Source: Bacteroides sp. (GTDB lineage Bacteria; Bacteroidota; Bacteroidia; Bacteroidales; Bacteroidaceae). Taken from it: a DNA stretch of 14,648 bases. Shown here piece after piece: positions 6,933 to 14,490 of the stretch. The notes under the pieces are model-generated. The model saw only the letters and a list, made by a program, of their open reading frames with translations, was not told where the DNA came from and did not search any database. The stretch is taken from the NCBI GenBank assembly GCA_019414665.1, contig DXLO01000039.1, positions 1-14,648 on the forward strand, written 5' to 3'. Position 1 is the first letter of the stretch, and each line of letters starts with the position of its first letter. A program made the position numbers and the translations under genes.

Positions 6933-8465
6933 ATGACAACAGCAGAACAATATAAAAAATTTGAGGAGCTGGATAAACTGGCTGCTCAGGGTGGAGGAGT
7001 AGAGCGTGTTGAAAAGCAACATGCCAATGGTCATATGACTGCCCGCGAACGTATTGATATGTTGCTCGATAAAGGTACGTTCAATGAAATTGATAAGTTT
7101 GTGGTTCATCACTGTACTGATTTCGGTATGGAGAAGAAACATATTCCTGGTGACGGTATCGTTTGTGGATATGGTAAAATTGATGGACGTCTAGTATATG
7201 TTTATGCTTACGACTTTACCGTATATGGTGGAACACTTAGTGCTACCGGTGCGCAGAAGATTGTAAAGGTACAGCAACTGGCATTGAAAAATGGTGCTCC
7301 GGTAATTGCTTTGAATGACTCGGGTGGCGCACGTATTCAGGAAGGTGTGGGAAGTATTTCTGGATATGCTTCAATCTTCTATCAGAATACTATTGCATCA
7401 GGTGTTATCCCTCAGATTTCAGCAATTCTTGGTCCGTGTGCAGGAGGTGCTTGTTATTCTCCGGCATTGACAGACTTTATCTTCATGGTAAAGGAAAAGA
7501 GTCACATGTTTATCACTGGTCCGGATGTAGTAAAGGCTGTTACTCATGAAGAAGTTGATAAGGAAGAGTTAGGTGGTGCATATACTCATAGCAGTAAGAG
7601 TGGTGTTACTCACTTCCTTTGTGAAACAGAAGAAGAAACTTTGATGAGTATTCGTGAGCTGCTGAGTTTCTTGCCTTCTAACAACATGGAAGATGCTCCT
7701 TCTATTCCTTGTACAGATGATATCCGTCGTGCAGAAGAATCACTGATGACAGTTATTCCTGACGACCCGAATATGCCATATGATATCAAAAATATCATCG
7801 AACCGGTAGTCGACAATCATTATTTCTTCGAGGTTATGCCTCACTTTGCAAAGAATATTGTAGTCGGTTTTGCTCGTTTGGGTGGACGTTCTGTAGGTAT
7901 CGTTGCCAATCAGCCGGCATATCTGGCAGGTGTGCTTGATATTGACGCTTCTGACAAGGCTTCTCGTTTCATCCGTTTCTGCGACTGTTTCAATATTCCT
8001 ATTGTAACATTCGAAGATGTACCGGGTTTCTTGCCAGGATGTACACAGGAACACAATGGTATTATCCGTCACGGTGCAAAGATTGTATACGCTTATGCAG
8101 AAGCTACTGTTCCTAAGATAACAGTAATTACACGTAAGGCTTACGGAGGTGCATACATCGTTATGAATAGTAAACCTATTGGCGCTGATGTGAACTTCTC
8201 TTATCCTACAGCTGAAATTGCTGTAATGGGAGCAGACGGTGCTGTGAATATTCTGTATCGTAAAGCTACGCCGGAAGAAAAAGCTAAGGCTGTAGAAGAA
8301 TACAAGGAGAAATTCTCTAATCCGTATCGTGCAGCTGAACAGGGCTATATCGATGAAATCATTCTTCCGAAAGATACTCGTTATAAACTGATTCAGGCAC
8401 TTGAAATGACTCAGAATAAGAGTGTAAGCAATCCTCCGAAGAAACACGGTAACATGCCTTTGTAA
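6933..8465 (+). CDS. Carboxyltransferase (beta) subunit of an acyl-CoA carboxylase, PccB/MmdA family
   Basis: This subunit moves the carboxyl group between biotin and an acyl-CoA, here most likely propionyl-CoA/(S)-methylmalonyl-CoA. It has both crotonase-like halves. The N-half carries LNDSGGARIQEGVGS (127-141) and the oxyanion-hole motif GPCAGGA (167-173). The C-half carries FEDVPGFLPG (360-369) and the second oxyanion motif KAYGGAY (402-408). The 510-residue length is normal. The residue after GGAY is Ile409; in Streptomyces enzymes this site is linked to acyl-chain choice, as I recall Asp in strict propionyl-CoA carboxylases and Ile in broader ones. It ends the operon before a strong terminator. 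The family also contains Na+-pumping methylmalonyl-CoA decarboxylase alpha, but a biotin carboxylase gene in the same operon and no membrane beta subunit favour a soluble ATP-dependent carboxylase. Confidence 0.92.
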   Translation: MTTAEQYKKFEELDKLAAQGGGVERVEKQHANGHMTARERIDMLLDKGTFNEIDKFVVHHCTDFGMEKKHIPGDGIVCGYGKIDGRLVYVYAYDFTVYGGTLSATGAQKIVKVQQLALKNGAPVIALNDSGGARIQEGVGSISGYASIFYQNTIASGVIPQISAILGPCAGGACYSPALTDFIFMVKEKSHMFITGPDVVKAVTHEEVDKEELGGAYTHSSKSGVTHFLCETEEETLMSIRELLSFLPSNNMEDAPSIPCTDDIRRAEESLMTVIPDDPNMPYDIKNIIEPVVDNHYFFEVMPHFAKNIVVGFARLGGRSVGIVANQPAYLAGVLDIDASDKASRFIRFCDCFNIPIVTFEDVPGFLPGCTQEHNGIIRHGAKIVYAYAEATVPKITVITRKAYGGAYIVMNSKPIGADVNFSYPTAEIAVMGADGAVNILYRKATPEEKAKAVEEYKEKFSNPYRAAEQGYIDEIILPKDTRYKLIQALEMTQNKSVSNPPKKHGNMPL

Positions 8466-8492
8466 TTGATTTGAAGGAAATAATATAAATTT

Positions 8493-8528
8493 AGCCATCT
8501 CAACCTAATCCGTTGGGATGGCTTTTTT
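8493..8528 (+). terminator. Terminator of the carboxylase operon
   Basis: AGCCATCTCAAC (8493-8504) pairs with GTTGGGATGGCT (8512-8523) over 12 positions with one G-U. The loop is CTAATCC and T6 runs from 8523 to 8528. Confidence 0.9.
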
Positions 8529-8733
8529 GTTTTAATTCCATATAATTTCATGATATAGCACAACTGTTGTGTTTATTATTGTTTTTTATTTGTTTTTTAA
8601 GCAGACTGTATCGTTTGCAAGGCGACAGAAGTTTATTGAATATAATTCTTAAAATAATATTAAGTAGTATTTAAACACGTTTGAAAGCGTGGCGGTCAGT
8701 TCGAGGTTTCCTCTTTTTATATCGATTTTTTTG
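8529..8733. other. AT-rich intergenic region without a gene
   Basis: No coding frame or known RNA is visible. The region holds T-rich tracts, a 13-base palindrome CACAAC-T-GTTGTG (8559-8571), an inverted repeat CTTAA-N7-TTAAG (about 8648-8664) and an imperfect dyad CACGTTT-GA-AAGCGTG (8676-8691) about 45 bases before the next -7 box. These may be operators for the downstream pair, but none matches a regulator site I know. Confidence 0.4.
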
Positions 8734-8741
8734 TATCTTTG
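8734..8741 (+). promoter_or_regulatory. -7 box for the thioredoxin-like/amidase operon
   Basis: TATCTTTG matches TAnnTTTG exactly and lies 28 bases before the ATG, giving a short leader of about 20-25 bases. The -33 position shows only T-rich sequence without a clear TTTG. Confidence 0.6.
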
Positions 8742-8769
8742 AAGCGATAATTATTTAAGCTATTAGTAT

Positions 8770-9312
8770 ATGATGAAAAAATGGATAATGATGGCAGCAT
8801 TATTTGGCTGTCTGTTTGCCGGAGTCTCTACAGTACAAGCACAGGAAGTTACTCCTGATGAAGTAGGATATATAGTTAAAGTGGGTGATGAAGCTCCCGA
8901 TTTTGAAATGACTTTGACCGACGGTCAGAAAGTAAAATTATCTTCTTTGCGTGGAAAAGTTGTGATGCTTCAGTTTACAGCAAGCTGGTGTGGGGTTTGC
9001 CGTAAAGAAATGCCTTTTATCGAGAAGGATATCTGGCAGAAACATAAAGATAATACTTCATTTGCACTTTATGGAGTAGACCGTGATGAACCTTTGGAAA
9101 AGGTTAAAGCTTTTGCAAAGCAGACAAAAGTAACATATCCGCTCGGACTTGATCCGGGAGCAGATATCTTTGCTAAATATGCGGTTCGTAACGCTGGTAT
9201 CACCCGCAACGTGTTAATCGACAAGACTGGCAAGATTGTGATGATGACACGTTTATATAACGAGGAAGAGTTCTCTACTTTGTGTAAGAAAATAGATGAA
9301 CTGCTGAAATGA
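8770..9312 (+). CDS. Exported TlpA/ResA-like thioredoxin-family protein
   Basis: This is a probable periplasmic thiol-disulfide protein. Residues 1-24 form a signal peptide (basic start, hydrophobic core, VQA cleavage site before Gln25). The mature part has the AhpC/TSA-like thioredoxin fold: VGDEAPDFEMTLTDGQ (38-53), LSSLRGKVVMLQFTASWC, and the redox motif WCGVC with Cys74 and Cys77. The position of the normal cis-proline before the last strands reads GITRNVLID, so Thr replaces Pro, which is closer to peroxiredoxin-type members. Reductase, oxidase or peroxidase activity cannot be chosen from sequence. The start codon is ATGATG, so initiation may be at 8770 or 8773. The stop overlaps the amidase start by four bases (ATGA), implying translational coupling. 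Confidence 0.88.
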   Translation: MMKKWIMMAALFGCLFAGVSTVQAQEVTPDEVGYIVKVGDEAPDFEMTLTDGQKVKLSSLRGKVVMLQFTASWCGVCRKEMPFIEKDIWQKHKDNTSFALYGVDRDEPLEKVKAFAKQTKVTYPLGLDPGADIFAKYAVRNAGITRNVLIDKTGKIVMMTRLYNEEEFSTLCKKIDELLK

Positions 9313-10118
9313 TGCGGCTTAAGTATACATTACTCATCCTATGCTGTCTGGTCGTTCTTCCTGGGTTTTCTCGTAAGAAAAAGACTTCGGGATATGAACC
9401 TCTATTTGGAAAATCACAGGCAGCCTACCAGATTACTTCCAGTTCATTAAAAGGAGCTACCTTCTATTTGGTCAGCGGTCATGGAGGACCAGATCCGGGA
9501 TGCATCGGCAAGTATAGAGGAAAGGAGCTGCACGAAGATGAATATGCCTATGATATTGTTTTGCGTTTAGGCAGAGAATTGCTGAAACGTGGTGCTAAGG
9601 TTCATTTTATTATTCAGGACAAGAAAGATGGAATCCGAAATGCTGCGATATTGAATAACAGTAAGCGGGAAACATGTATGGGTGAAGCAATTCCATTGAA
9701 TCAGGTAGCAAGGTTGCAACAGCGTTGTGATGCTATTAACCGGTTATATCGTAGAGATAATAGCAATTATAAACGTGCAATCTTTGTTCATGTGGATAGC
9801 CGTAGCAGAGGTAAACAGACGGATGTTTTCTTTTATCACTCACCTGGCAGTAAATATGGAAAACGTCTTGCCGATCAGTTGAAGCGTACTTTTACTGCAA
9901 AATATGACCGTCATCAGCCTAATAGAGGATTCAATGGAACGGTTAGTTCGCGTAACTTGTTTGTCCTTCGGAACTCAACGCCTTATGCTGTCTTTTTGGA
10001 ATTAGGAAATATTCAGAACGCACGCGATCAGCAACGTTTAGTGATACCCGACAATCGTCAGGCATTAGCCAACTGGATTGCTGAGGCTATGGTTAGCGAT
10101 TATAAGAAAAGTAAGTAG
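9309..10118 (+). CDS. Periplasmic N-acetylmuramoyl-L-alanine amidase (Amidase_3)
   Basis: This is a zinc enzyme that cuts the bond between MurNAc and the stem peptide in peptidoglycan. A hydrophobic N-terminal segment (about 5-20) after MMRLK is a probable signal peptide; there is no clear lipobox. Zinc ligands are readable as His58 (VSGHGGPDPG), Glu76 (LHEDEYAYD) and His161 (FVHVDSR). The catalytic glutamate is Glu231 (VFLELGNIQN). Family features such as RLADQL (186-191) and the Arg-rich region before it are present. No LysM, SPOR or AMIN targeting domain is found, so it is a bare catalytic domain of 269 residues. It follows the thioredoxin-like gene with an ATGA overlap; a second ATG at 9312 is also possible. 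Two cysteines (12, 13) lie in the signal region. Confidence 0.9.
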   Translation: MMRLKYTLLILCCLVVLPGFSRKKKTSGYEPLFGKSQAAYQITSSSLKGATFYLVSGHGGPDPGCIGKYRGKELHEDEYAYDIVLRLGRELLKRGAKVHFIIQDKKDGIRNAAILNNSKRETCMGEAIPLNQVARLQQRCDAINRLYRRDNSNYKRAIFVHVDSRSRGKQTDVFFYHSPGSKYGKRLADQLKRTFTAKYDRHQPNRGFNGTVSSRNLFVLRNSTPYAVFLELGNIQNARDQQRLVIPDNRQALANWIAEAMVSDYKKSK

Positions 10119-10211
10119 TAACTGTATGATATTCAGTTGTTGAAGAGAAATAGTTTAATTTTGTCTGTATTGGATAGGCAGTATATAGTTAACAGCTGAA
10201 CATTGAAAAAA

Positions 10212-10261
10212 CAATAGCGGAACTTCTGTTCATTGAGCAAAAGTTCCGCTATTGCTTTTTT
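10212..10261. terminator. Bidirectional terminator between the amidase gene and mutB
   Basis: CAATAGCGGAACTT (10212-10225) and AAGTTCCGCTATTG (10241-10254) are perfect 14-bp inverted copies with a 15-base loop. T6 follows on the plus strand (10256-10261) and a matching A-run (10206-10211) gives T6 on the minus strand. It can end both convergent transcripts. Confidence 0.88.
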
Positions 10262-10324
10262 GCCTGAACCTGAGAAACACGTTATTCAGATATAAAGTGA
10301 AACTCTCAAGCAGGTGATTTTTAT

Positions 10325-10379
10325 TAAGTTCTGCCATGAAAAATTTGATACTAAGACCTTTCTTTTTTGGCAGAACTTA
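10325..10379. repeat. 12-bp inverted repeat with a long loop downstream of mutB
   Basis: TAAGTTCTGCCA (10325-10336) and TGGCAGAACTTA (10368-10379) are perfect inverted copies around a 31-base loop, 25 bases beyond the mutB stop. On the plus strand a T-run follows at 10384-10389; on the minus strand no T-run follows. It may be an mRNA 3'-end structure or a repeat element rather than a standard terminator. Confidence 0.55.
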
Positions 10380-10403
10380 TTGATTTTTTATTGTCGGTCA
10401 GGT

Positions 10404-12551
10404 TTATTCTTCAGCAAGTAACAGCTCCATTACCTGACAAGCTGATTTAGCCACAGAAGTACCAGGACCAAATATAGCCATAACTCCAGCTTTATACAGG
10501 AAGTCGTAATCCTGTGCCGGTATGACACCTCCTGCAAATACCAGAATATCTTCACGTCCCAGACGTTTCAACTCTGCAATGATTTGTGGAATTAAAGTCT
10601 TGTGTCCGGCGGCTAATGAAGAAACTCCTACTGCATGAACATCGTTTTCTACGGCTTCGCGAGCAGCTTCCTCCGGAGTCTGGAACAACGGTCCCATGTC
10701 AACATCAAAACCACAGTCTGCAAATCCTGTAGCTACAACTTTTGCACCACGGTCATGTCCGTCCTGTCCCATTTTGGCAATCATTACACGCGGACGGCGA
10801 CCCTCTTTCTTTGCAAATTCTTCAGTCAGTTCGCAAGCTCTTGCGAAATCTGCATCCTTTTTACTTTCTGATGAATACACGCCTGAAATAGTTCTTATTA
10901 CTGCTTTATAACGTCCTACAATTTTTTCACATGCATCGGATATTTCTCCTAATGTGGCACGTACGCGAGCGGCTTCTACAGCCAGTTCCAGCAAGTTGCC
11001 TTTACCTGTACGTACGCATTCGGTAATAGCTTCCAGTGCTTTGTCTACTTCGGCCTGGTTTCTTCCTTCGCGCAGGCGACGTAAGTTTTCTATCTGTTCC
11101 TGACGTACAGCTGTGTTGTCTACTTCCAGAATATCAATCGGATCTTCTTTTTCCAGACGATATTTGTTTGTACCTACGATGGTCTGTTCACCTGAGTCGA
11201 TACGAGCCTGTGTACGAGCTGCAGCTTCTTCAATACGCATCTTAGGTATACCTGTTTCGATAGCCTTAGCCATACCACCCAGTTTTTCGATTTCCTGAAT
11301 GTGTTCCCAAGCTTTATGCGCCAGTTCGTTGGTCAGCGCTTCTACATAGTATGAACCACCCCACGGGTCTACATTTTTACATATCTGGGTTTCTTCCTGG
11401 ATATAAATCTGTGTATTACGTGCAATACGTGCAGAGAAATCAGTTGGCAGAGCAATAGCTTCGTCCAGCGCATTGGTATGCAGTGACTGAGTGTGTCCTA
11501 GTGCAGCAGCCATTGCTTCGATGCAAGTACGTCCTACGTTGTTGAACGGATCCTGCTCTGTAAGCGACCATCCTGAAGTCTGTGAGTGTGTACGCAGTGC
11601 AAGTGATTTCGGATTCTTCGGATTAAACTGTTTTACAATCTTTGCCCAAAGCATACGTGCAGCACGCATCTTGGCAATTTCCATGAAATGATTCATGCCG
11701 ATTGCCCAGAAGAAAGACAAACGAGGAGCAAAGGCATCGATATCAATACCTGCAGCAACTCCTGCGCGCAGATATTCCAGACCGTCGGCAAGTGTATAAG
11801 CCAATTCGATATCGGCTGTAGCACCAGCTTCCTGCATGTGATATCCTGAGATAGAGATAGAGTTGAATTTCGGCATTTTTTGAGAAGTGTACTCAAAGAT
11901 ATCCGAAATGATCTTCATGGAGAATGCAGGCGGATAGATATATGTGTTACGCACCATGAACTCTTTCAAAATATCATTTTGAATAGTTCCGGCCATTTCT
12001 TCCAGTTTAGCTCCCTGTTCCAGTCCCGCATTGATATAGAATGCCATAACAGGAAGTACGGCGCCGTTCATAGTCATGGAAACTGACATCTTATTCAATG
12101 GAATACCGTCGAACAATACCTTCATATTTTCCAGTGAGCAGATAGAAACACCAGCCTTACCAACATCTCCCACTACACGCGGATGATCTGGGTCGTAGCC
12201 GCGGTGTGTCGGAAGGTCGAAAGCAACTGACAAACCTTTCTGTCCGGAAGCCAAGTTACGGCGATAAAATGCATTCGATTCTTCAGCTGTAGAAAATCCT
12301 GCATACTGGCGGATAGTCCACGGACGGAACGTATACATCATCGAGTACGGACCTCTCAGGTAAGGAGGAATACCCGCAGCATAGTTCAGATGCTCCATGC
12401 CTTCCAGGTCTTCTTTCGTATAAACCGGCTTCACCTGAATCTGTTCCGGTGTTCTCCAATTGGCTTTGATGTCATTGGCTTTTTGCCATTCCATACCATT
12501 TTGAGGATGGAATCCGGCATATATATCGATATTTTTAAAATTCGGTTTCAT
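10404..12551 (-). CDS. mutB: Methylmalonyl-CoA mutase, large catalytic subunit
   Basis: This is the adenosylcobalamin enzyme that interconverts succinyl-CoA and (R)-methylmalonyl-CoA, central to propionate formation in Bacteroides. The 715-residue protein has an N-terminal TIM barrel with substrate and active-site residues recognisable against the Propionibacterium enzyme: Tyr83 in RQYAGFST, Arg201, and Tyr237-His238 in SGYHMQEAG. The C-terminal B12 domain contains the base-off motif DGHDRG with the cobalt-binding His599, then SSLAAGHKT and FAGGVIP, which hold the nucleotide tail. All catalytic elements are intact. It begins four bases after the mutA stop, so the two subunits are translated from one message. 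It needs B12, but no cobalamin riboswitch is seen in the operon leader. Confidence 0.97.
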   Translation of the reverse strand: MKPNFKNIDIYAGFHPQNGMEWQKANDIKANWRTPEQIQVKPVYTKEDLEGMEHLNYAAGIPPYLRGPYSMMYTFRPWTIRQYAGFSTAEESNAFYRRNLASGQKGLSVAFDLPTHRGYDPDHPRVVGDVGKAGVSICSLENMKVLFDGIPLNKMSVSMTMNGAVLPVMAFYINAGLEQGAKLEEMAGTIQNDILKEFMVRNTYIYPPAFSMKIISDIFEYTSQKMPKFNSISISGYHMQEAGATADIELAYTLADGLEYLRAGVAAGIDIDAFAPRLSFFWAIGMNHFMEIAKMRAARMLWAKIVKQFNPKNPKSLALRTHSQTSGWSLTEQDPFNNVGRTCIEAMAAALGHTQSLHTNALDEAIALPTDFSARIARNTQIYIQEETQICKNVDPWGGSYYVEALTNELAHKAWEHIQEIEKLGGMAKAIETGIPKMRIEEAAARTQARIDSGEQTIVGTNKYRLEKEDPIDILEVDNTAVRQEQIENLRRLREGRNQAEVDKALEAITECVRTGKGNLLELAVEAARVRATLGEISDACEKIVGRYKAVIRTISGVYSSESKKDADFARACELTEEFAKKEGRRPRVMIAKMGQDGHDRGAKVVATGFADCGFDVDMGPLFQTPEEAAREAVENDVHAVGVSSLAAGHKTLIPQIIAELKRLGREDILVFAGGVIPAQDYDFLYKAGVMAIFGPGTSVAKSACQVMELLLAEE

Positions 12552-12555
12552 AGCA

Positions 12556-14424
12556 TTACTTAATTCCTAGCTTTTCATTATATTCTTTCAAGGTCTCCAA
12601 TACGTTGCAGCGTACATGTATGAAGTTTTCTATGCCGGCAGCTTTCAATTCTTCCATGCAAGCAGGAGCTCCTGCCACAATAAACATGGCTCTTCCGTTT
12701 ACAGCTTTGAATGCCGGAATAGCATATTCTGCATATTCATCATCGCTTGAGCAAATAACAACGATGTCAGCGTTGGCTTTCATTGCAGCCTCTACTCCTT
12801 CTTCAACGGTTGGGAATCCCAGATTGTCTATTACTTCATATCCGGCACAAGCCAGGAAGTTGCATGAGAACTGTGCGCGTGCTTGTCGCATCGCAAGATT
12901 TCCGATAGTCAGCATGAAAGCTTTTGGACGTTTACCAGAATGTTCTGTCTGCAAACGTAAAGCTTCAAATTCGCTGGCAGCACGGCTGGTTTCCAGTTTG
13001 GCAAATGAAGCTTCTTCCTCGTGATTATGTCCGCCACCACAGCAACATTTGTGTTCTGATGGAGTCTTTTCTCCTGCCAATTCGTTGAAATTAGGATACT
13101 GATTGGTTCCCAGCAGGATTTCTTTACGTTTCGAAACAGCTTCATGGCGTGCTTTGTTGCTTGCGTTAACAGCATTTTGTACGCTTTCGTCGAAGATAGA
13201 CTTAACCATTCCGCCGGCCTCTTCTACTTGCAGGAACAAATCCCAGGCTTGTTTAGCAATAGAGACTGTTAAATTTTCAATATAATATGAACCTCCGGCA
13301 GGATCGACAATGCGGTTAAGATGAGATTCTTCTTTCAAGAGTAATTGCTGATTACGTGCAATACGTTCTGAAAAGTTATTAGGAGTTTCGTATGCTTTAT
13401 CGAAAGGAGTTACTGTGATAGAATTTACTCCTGCAATAGCAGCACTCATAGCTTCAGTCTGAGTACGGAGCAAGTTTACATGAGCATCGAATAAGGTCAG
13501 ATTAAAGCTTGAAGTTTCGGCATGAGCAATCATTTTGCAAGCACATTCGCATTGCGGGTTGTAAGCCTTGACAATATTTGCCCATAACATACGTGCTGCA
13601 CGGAACTTGGCAATTTCCATGAAATAGTTGGAACTGATACCGAAGTTGAATTTGATCTTCTTTGCAGCCAGATCAACAGGAACTCCTGCTTCTGTCAGTC
13701 TGTTCAGATATTCATTTCCCCATGCCAGTGCATATCCGAGTTCCTGATAAATATAAGCTCCAGCATTGTTTAGTTGAAGTGAGTTGACTCCTATACAACG
13801 GAAATGAGGATATTCAGCCAGAATTTCTACCAACTCTTTTGCTTTCGATATGATCGGGCTGACATCTTTCCCTTTTTGAAGCATTTTGCCGATAGGGTCG
13901 AAGTTTATTGAGCCGTACAGTTTATTCGGATCATATCCTTTTTCTTTGAAATAAGCAACGAGTAATTCAGCCAGCTGAGTAGAATGGCGCTGACAAGTAG
14001 TGAAGTTAATTTCTATACAGTCGCAACAGATGTCTTTCAGTAGAGTTGCAATGTATTCAGCACTCAAATCTTTGGGTTTAATGTGGAAACCCAGTGAGTC
14101 AATTCCCTTGTTCAGCAAATCAAGTGCTTTCTGGTTTGCTTCAGCAGGTTCTTCTACACGAATGTCCTGACGGATATACCAGGTATTGTCATCTTTTTTA
14201 TTACCTCTGATGTAAGGATATTCTCCCGGAAGTCCTTCAGTTGTTTTAAGTCCTTCCAAATCTTCTTGGCGGTAAAACGGTTTTACTTTAAATCCTTCGT
14301 TTGTTTTCCACACCAATTTCTTTTCGTAATCGGCTCCTTTCAAGTCGACCATGATTTTATCCATCCATTCTTGTGTCGATACGGAGGGAAAATCTGAAAA
14401 GAGTTTTTCTTTACTATCTGCCAT
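12556..14424 (-). CDS. mutA: Methylmalonyl-CoA mutase, small non-catalytic subunit
   Basis: This subunit pairs with MutB as the structural half of the heterodimer. At 622 residues it matches the family (about 600-640) and parallels MutB (SSNYFMEIAKFRAARMLWANI, RIVDPAGGSYYIENLT). It does not bind cobalamin: where MutB has DGHDRG, MutA has IGNLAMRQAR, with no cobalt-binding His. The linker between the barrel and the degenerate B12 domain carries a Cys/His-rich insert (His458, Cys460-462, three Gly, His466, His468) followed by Glu-Glu-Glu. Two more Cys clusters occur at 133-136 and 292-296. The start ATG 14424 gives a normal N-terminus, with a leader of about 60 bases from the promoter. Confidence 0.96.
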   Translation of the reverse strand: MADSKEKLFSDFPSVSTQEWMDKIMVDLKGADYEKKLVWKTNEGFKVKPFYRQEDLEGLKTTEGLPGEYPYIRGNKKDDNTWYIRQDIRVEEPAEANQKALDLLNKGIDSLGFHIKPKDLSAEYIATLLKDICCDCIEINFTTCQRHSTQLAELLVAYFKEKGYDPNKLYGSINFDPIGKMLQKGKDVSPIISKAKELVEILAEYPHFRCIGVNSLQLNNAGAYIYQELGYALAWGNEYLNRLTEAGVPVDLAAKKIKFNFGISSNYFMEIAKFRAARMLWANIVKAYNPQCECACKMIAHAETSSFNLTLFDAHVNLLRTQTEAMSAAIAGVNSITVTPFDKAYETPNNFSERIARNQQLLLKEESHLNRIVDPAGGSYYIENLTVSIAKQAWDLFLQVEEAGGMVKSIFDESVQNAVNASNKARHEAVSKRKEILLGTNQYPNFNELAGEKTPSEHKCCCGGGHNHEEEASFAKLETSRAASEFEALRLQTEHSGKRPKAFMLTIGNLAMRQARAQFSCNFLACAGYEVIDNLGFPTVEEGVEAAMKANADIVVICSSDDEYAEYAIPAFKAVNGRAMFIVAGAPACMEELKAAGIENFIHVRCNVLETLKEYNEKLGIK

Positions 14425-14464
14425 AGTGAATGAGTGTTTATGATATTATGATTTAAGTTAGTTG

Positions 14465-14486
14465 GCATGGAGGTTGGAACCCATGC
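14465..14486. promoter_or_regulatory. Dyad at the predicted transcription start of mutAB
   Basis: GCATGG (14465-14470) and CCATGC (14481-14486) are perfect inverted copies with a 10-base spacer. A smaller inverted repeat, GGTT-GG-AACC (14472-14481), is nested in it and shares one base with the right arm. The outer arm begins about 4 bases beyond the -7 box, so the dyad covers the expected +1. It may be a repressor site or a 5'-end RNA hairpin. Confidence 0.45.
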
Positions 14487-14490
14487 GAGG

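Noticed and set aside
6933..8465. Alpha subunit of Na+-pumping methylmalonyl-CoA decarboxylase
   Set aside because: Same family, but the operon includes an ATP-dependent biotin carboxylase and lacks the multi-membrane-span beta subunit and small gamma subunit.
7740..8498. 252-residue minus-strand frame
   Set aside because: Despite its length it is antisense to the carboxyltransferase, Cys/Ser/Arg/His-rich like other shadows of this gene, and begins inside the operon terminator.
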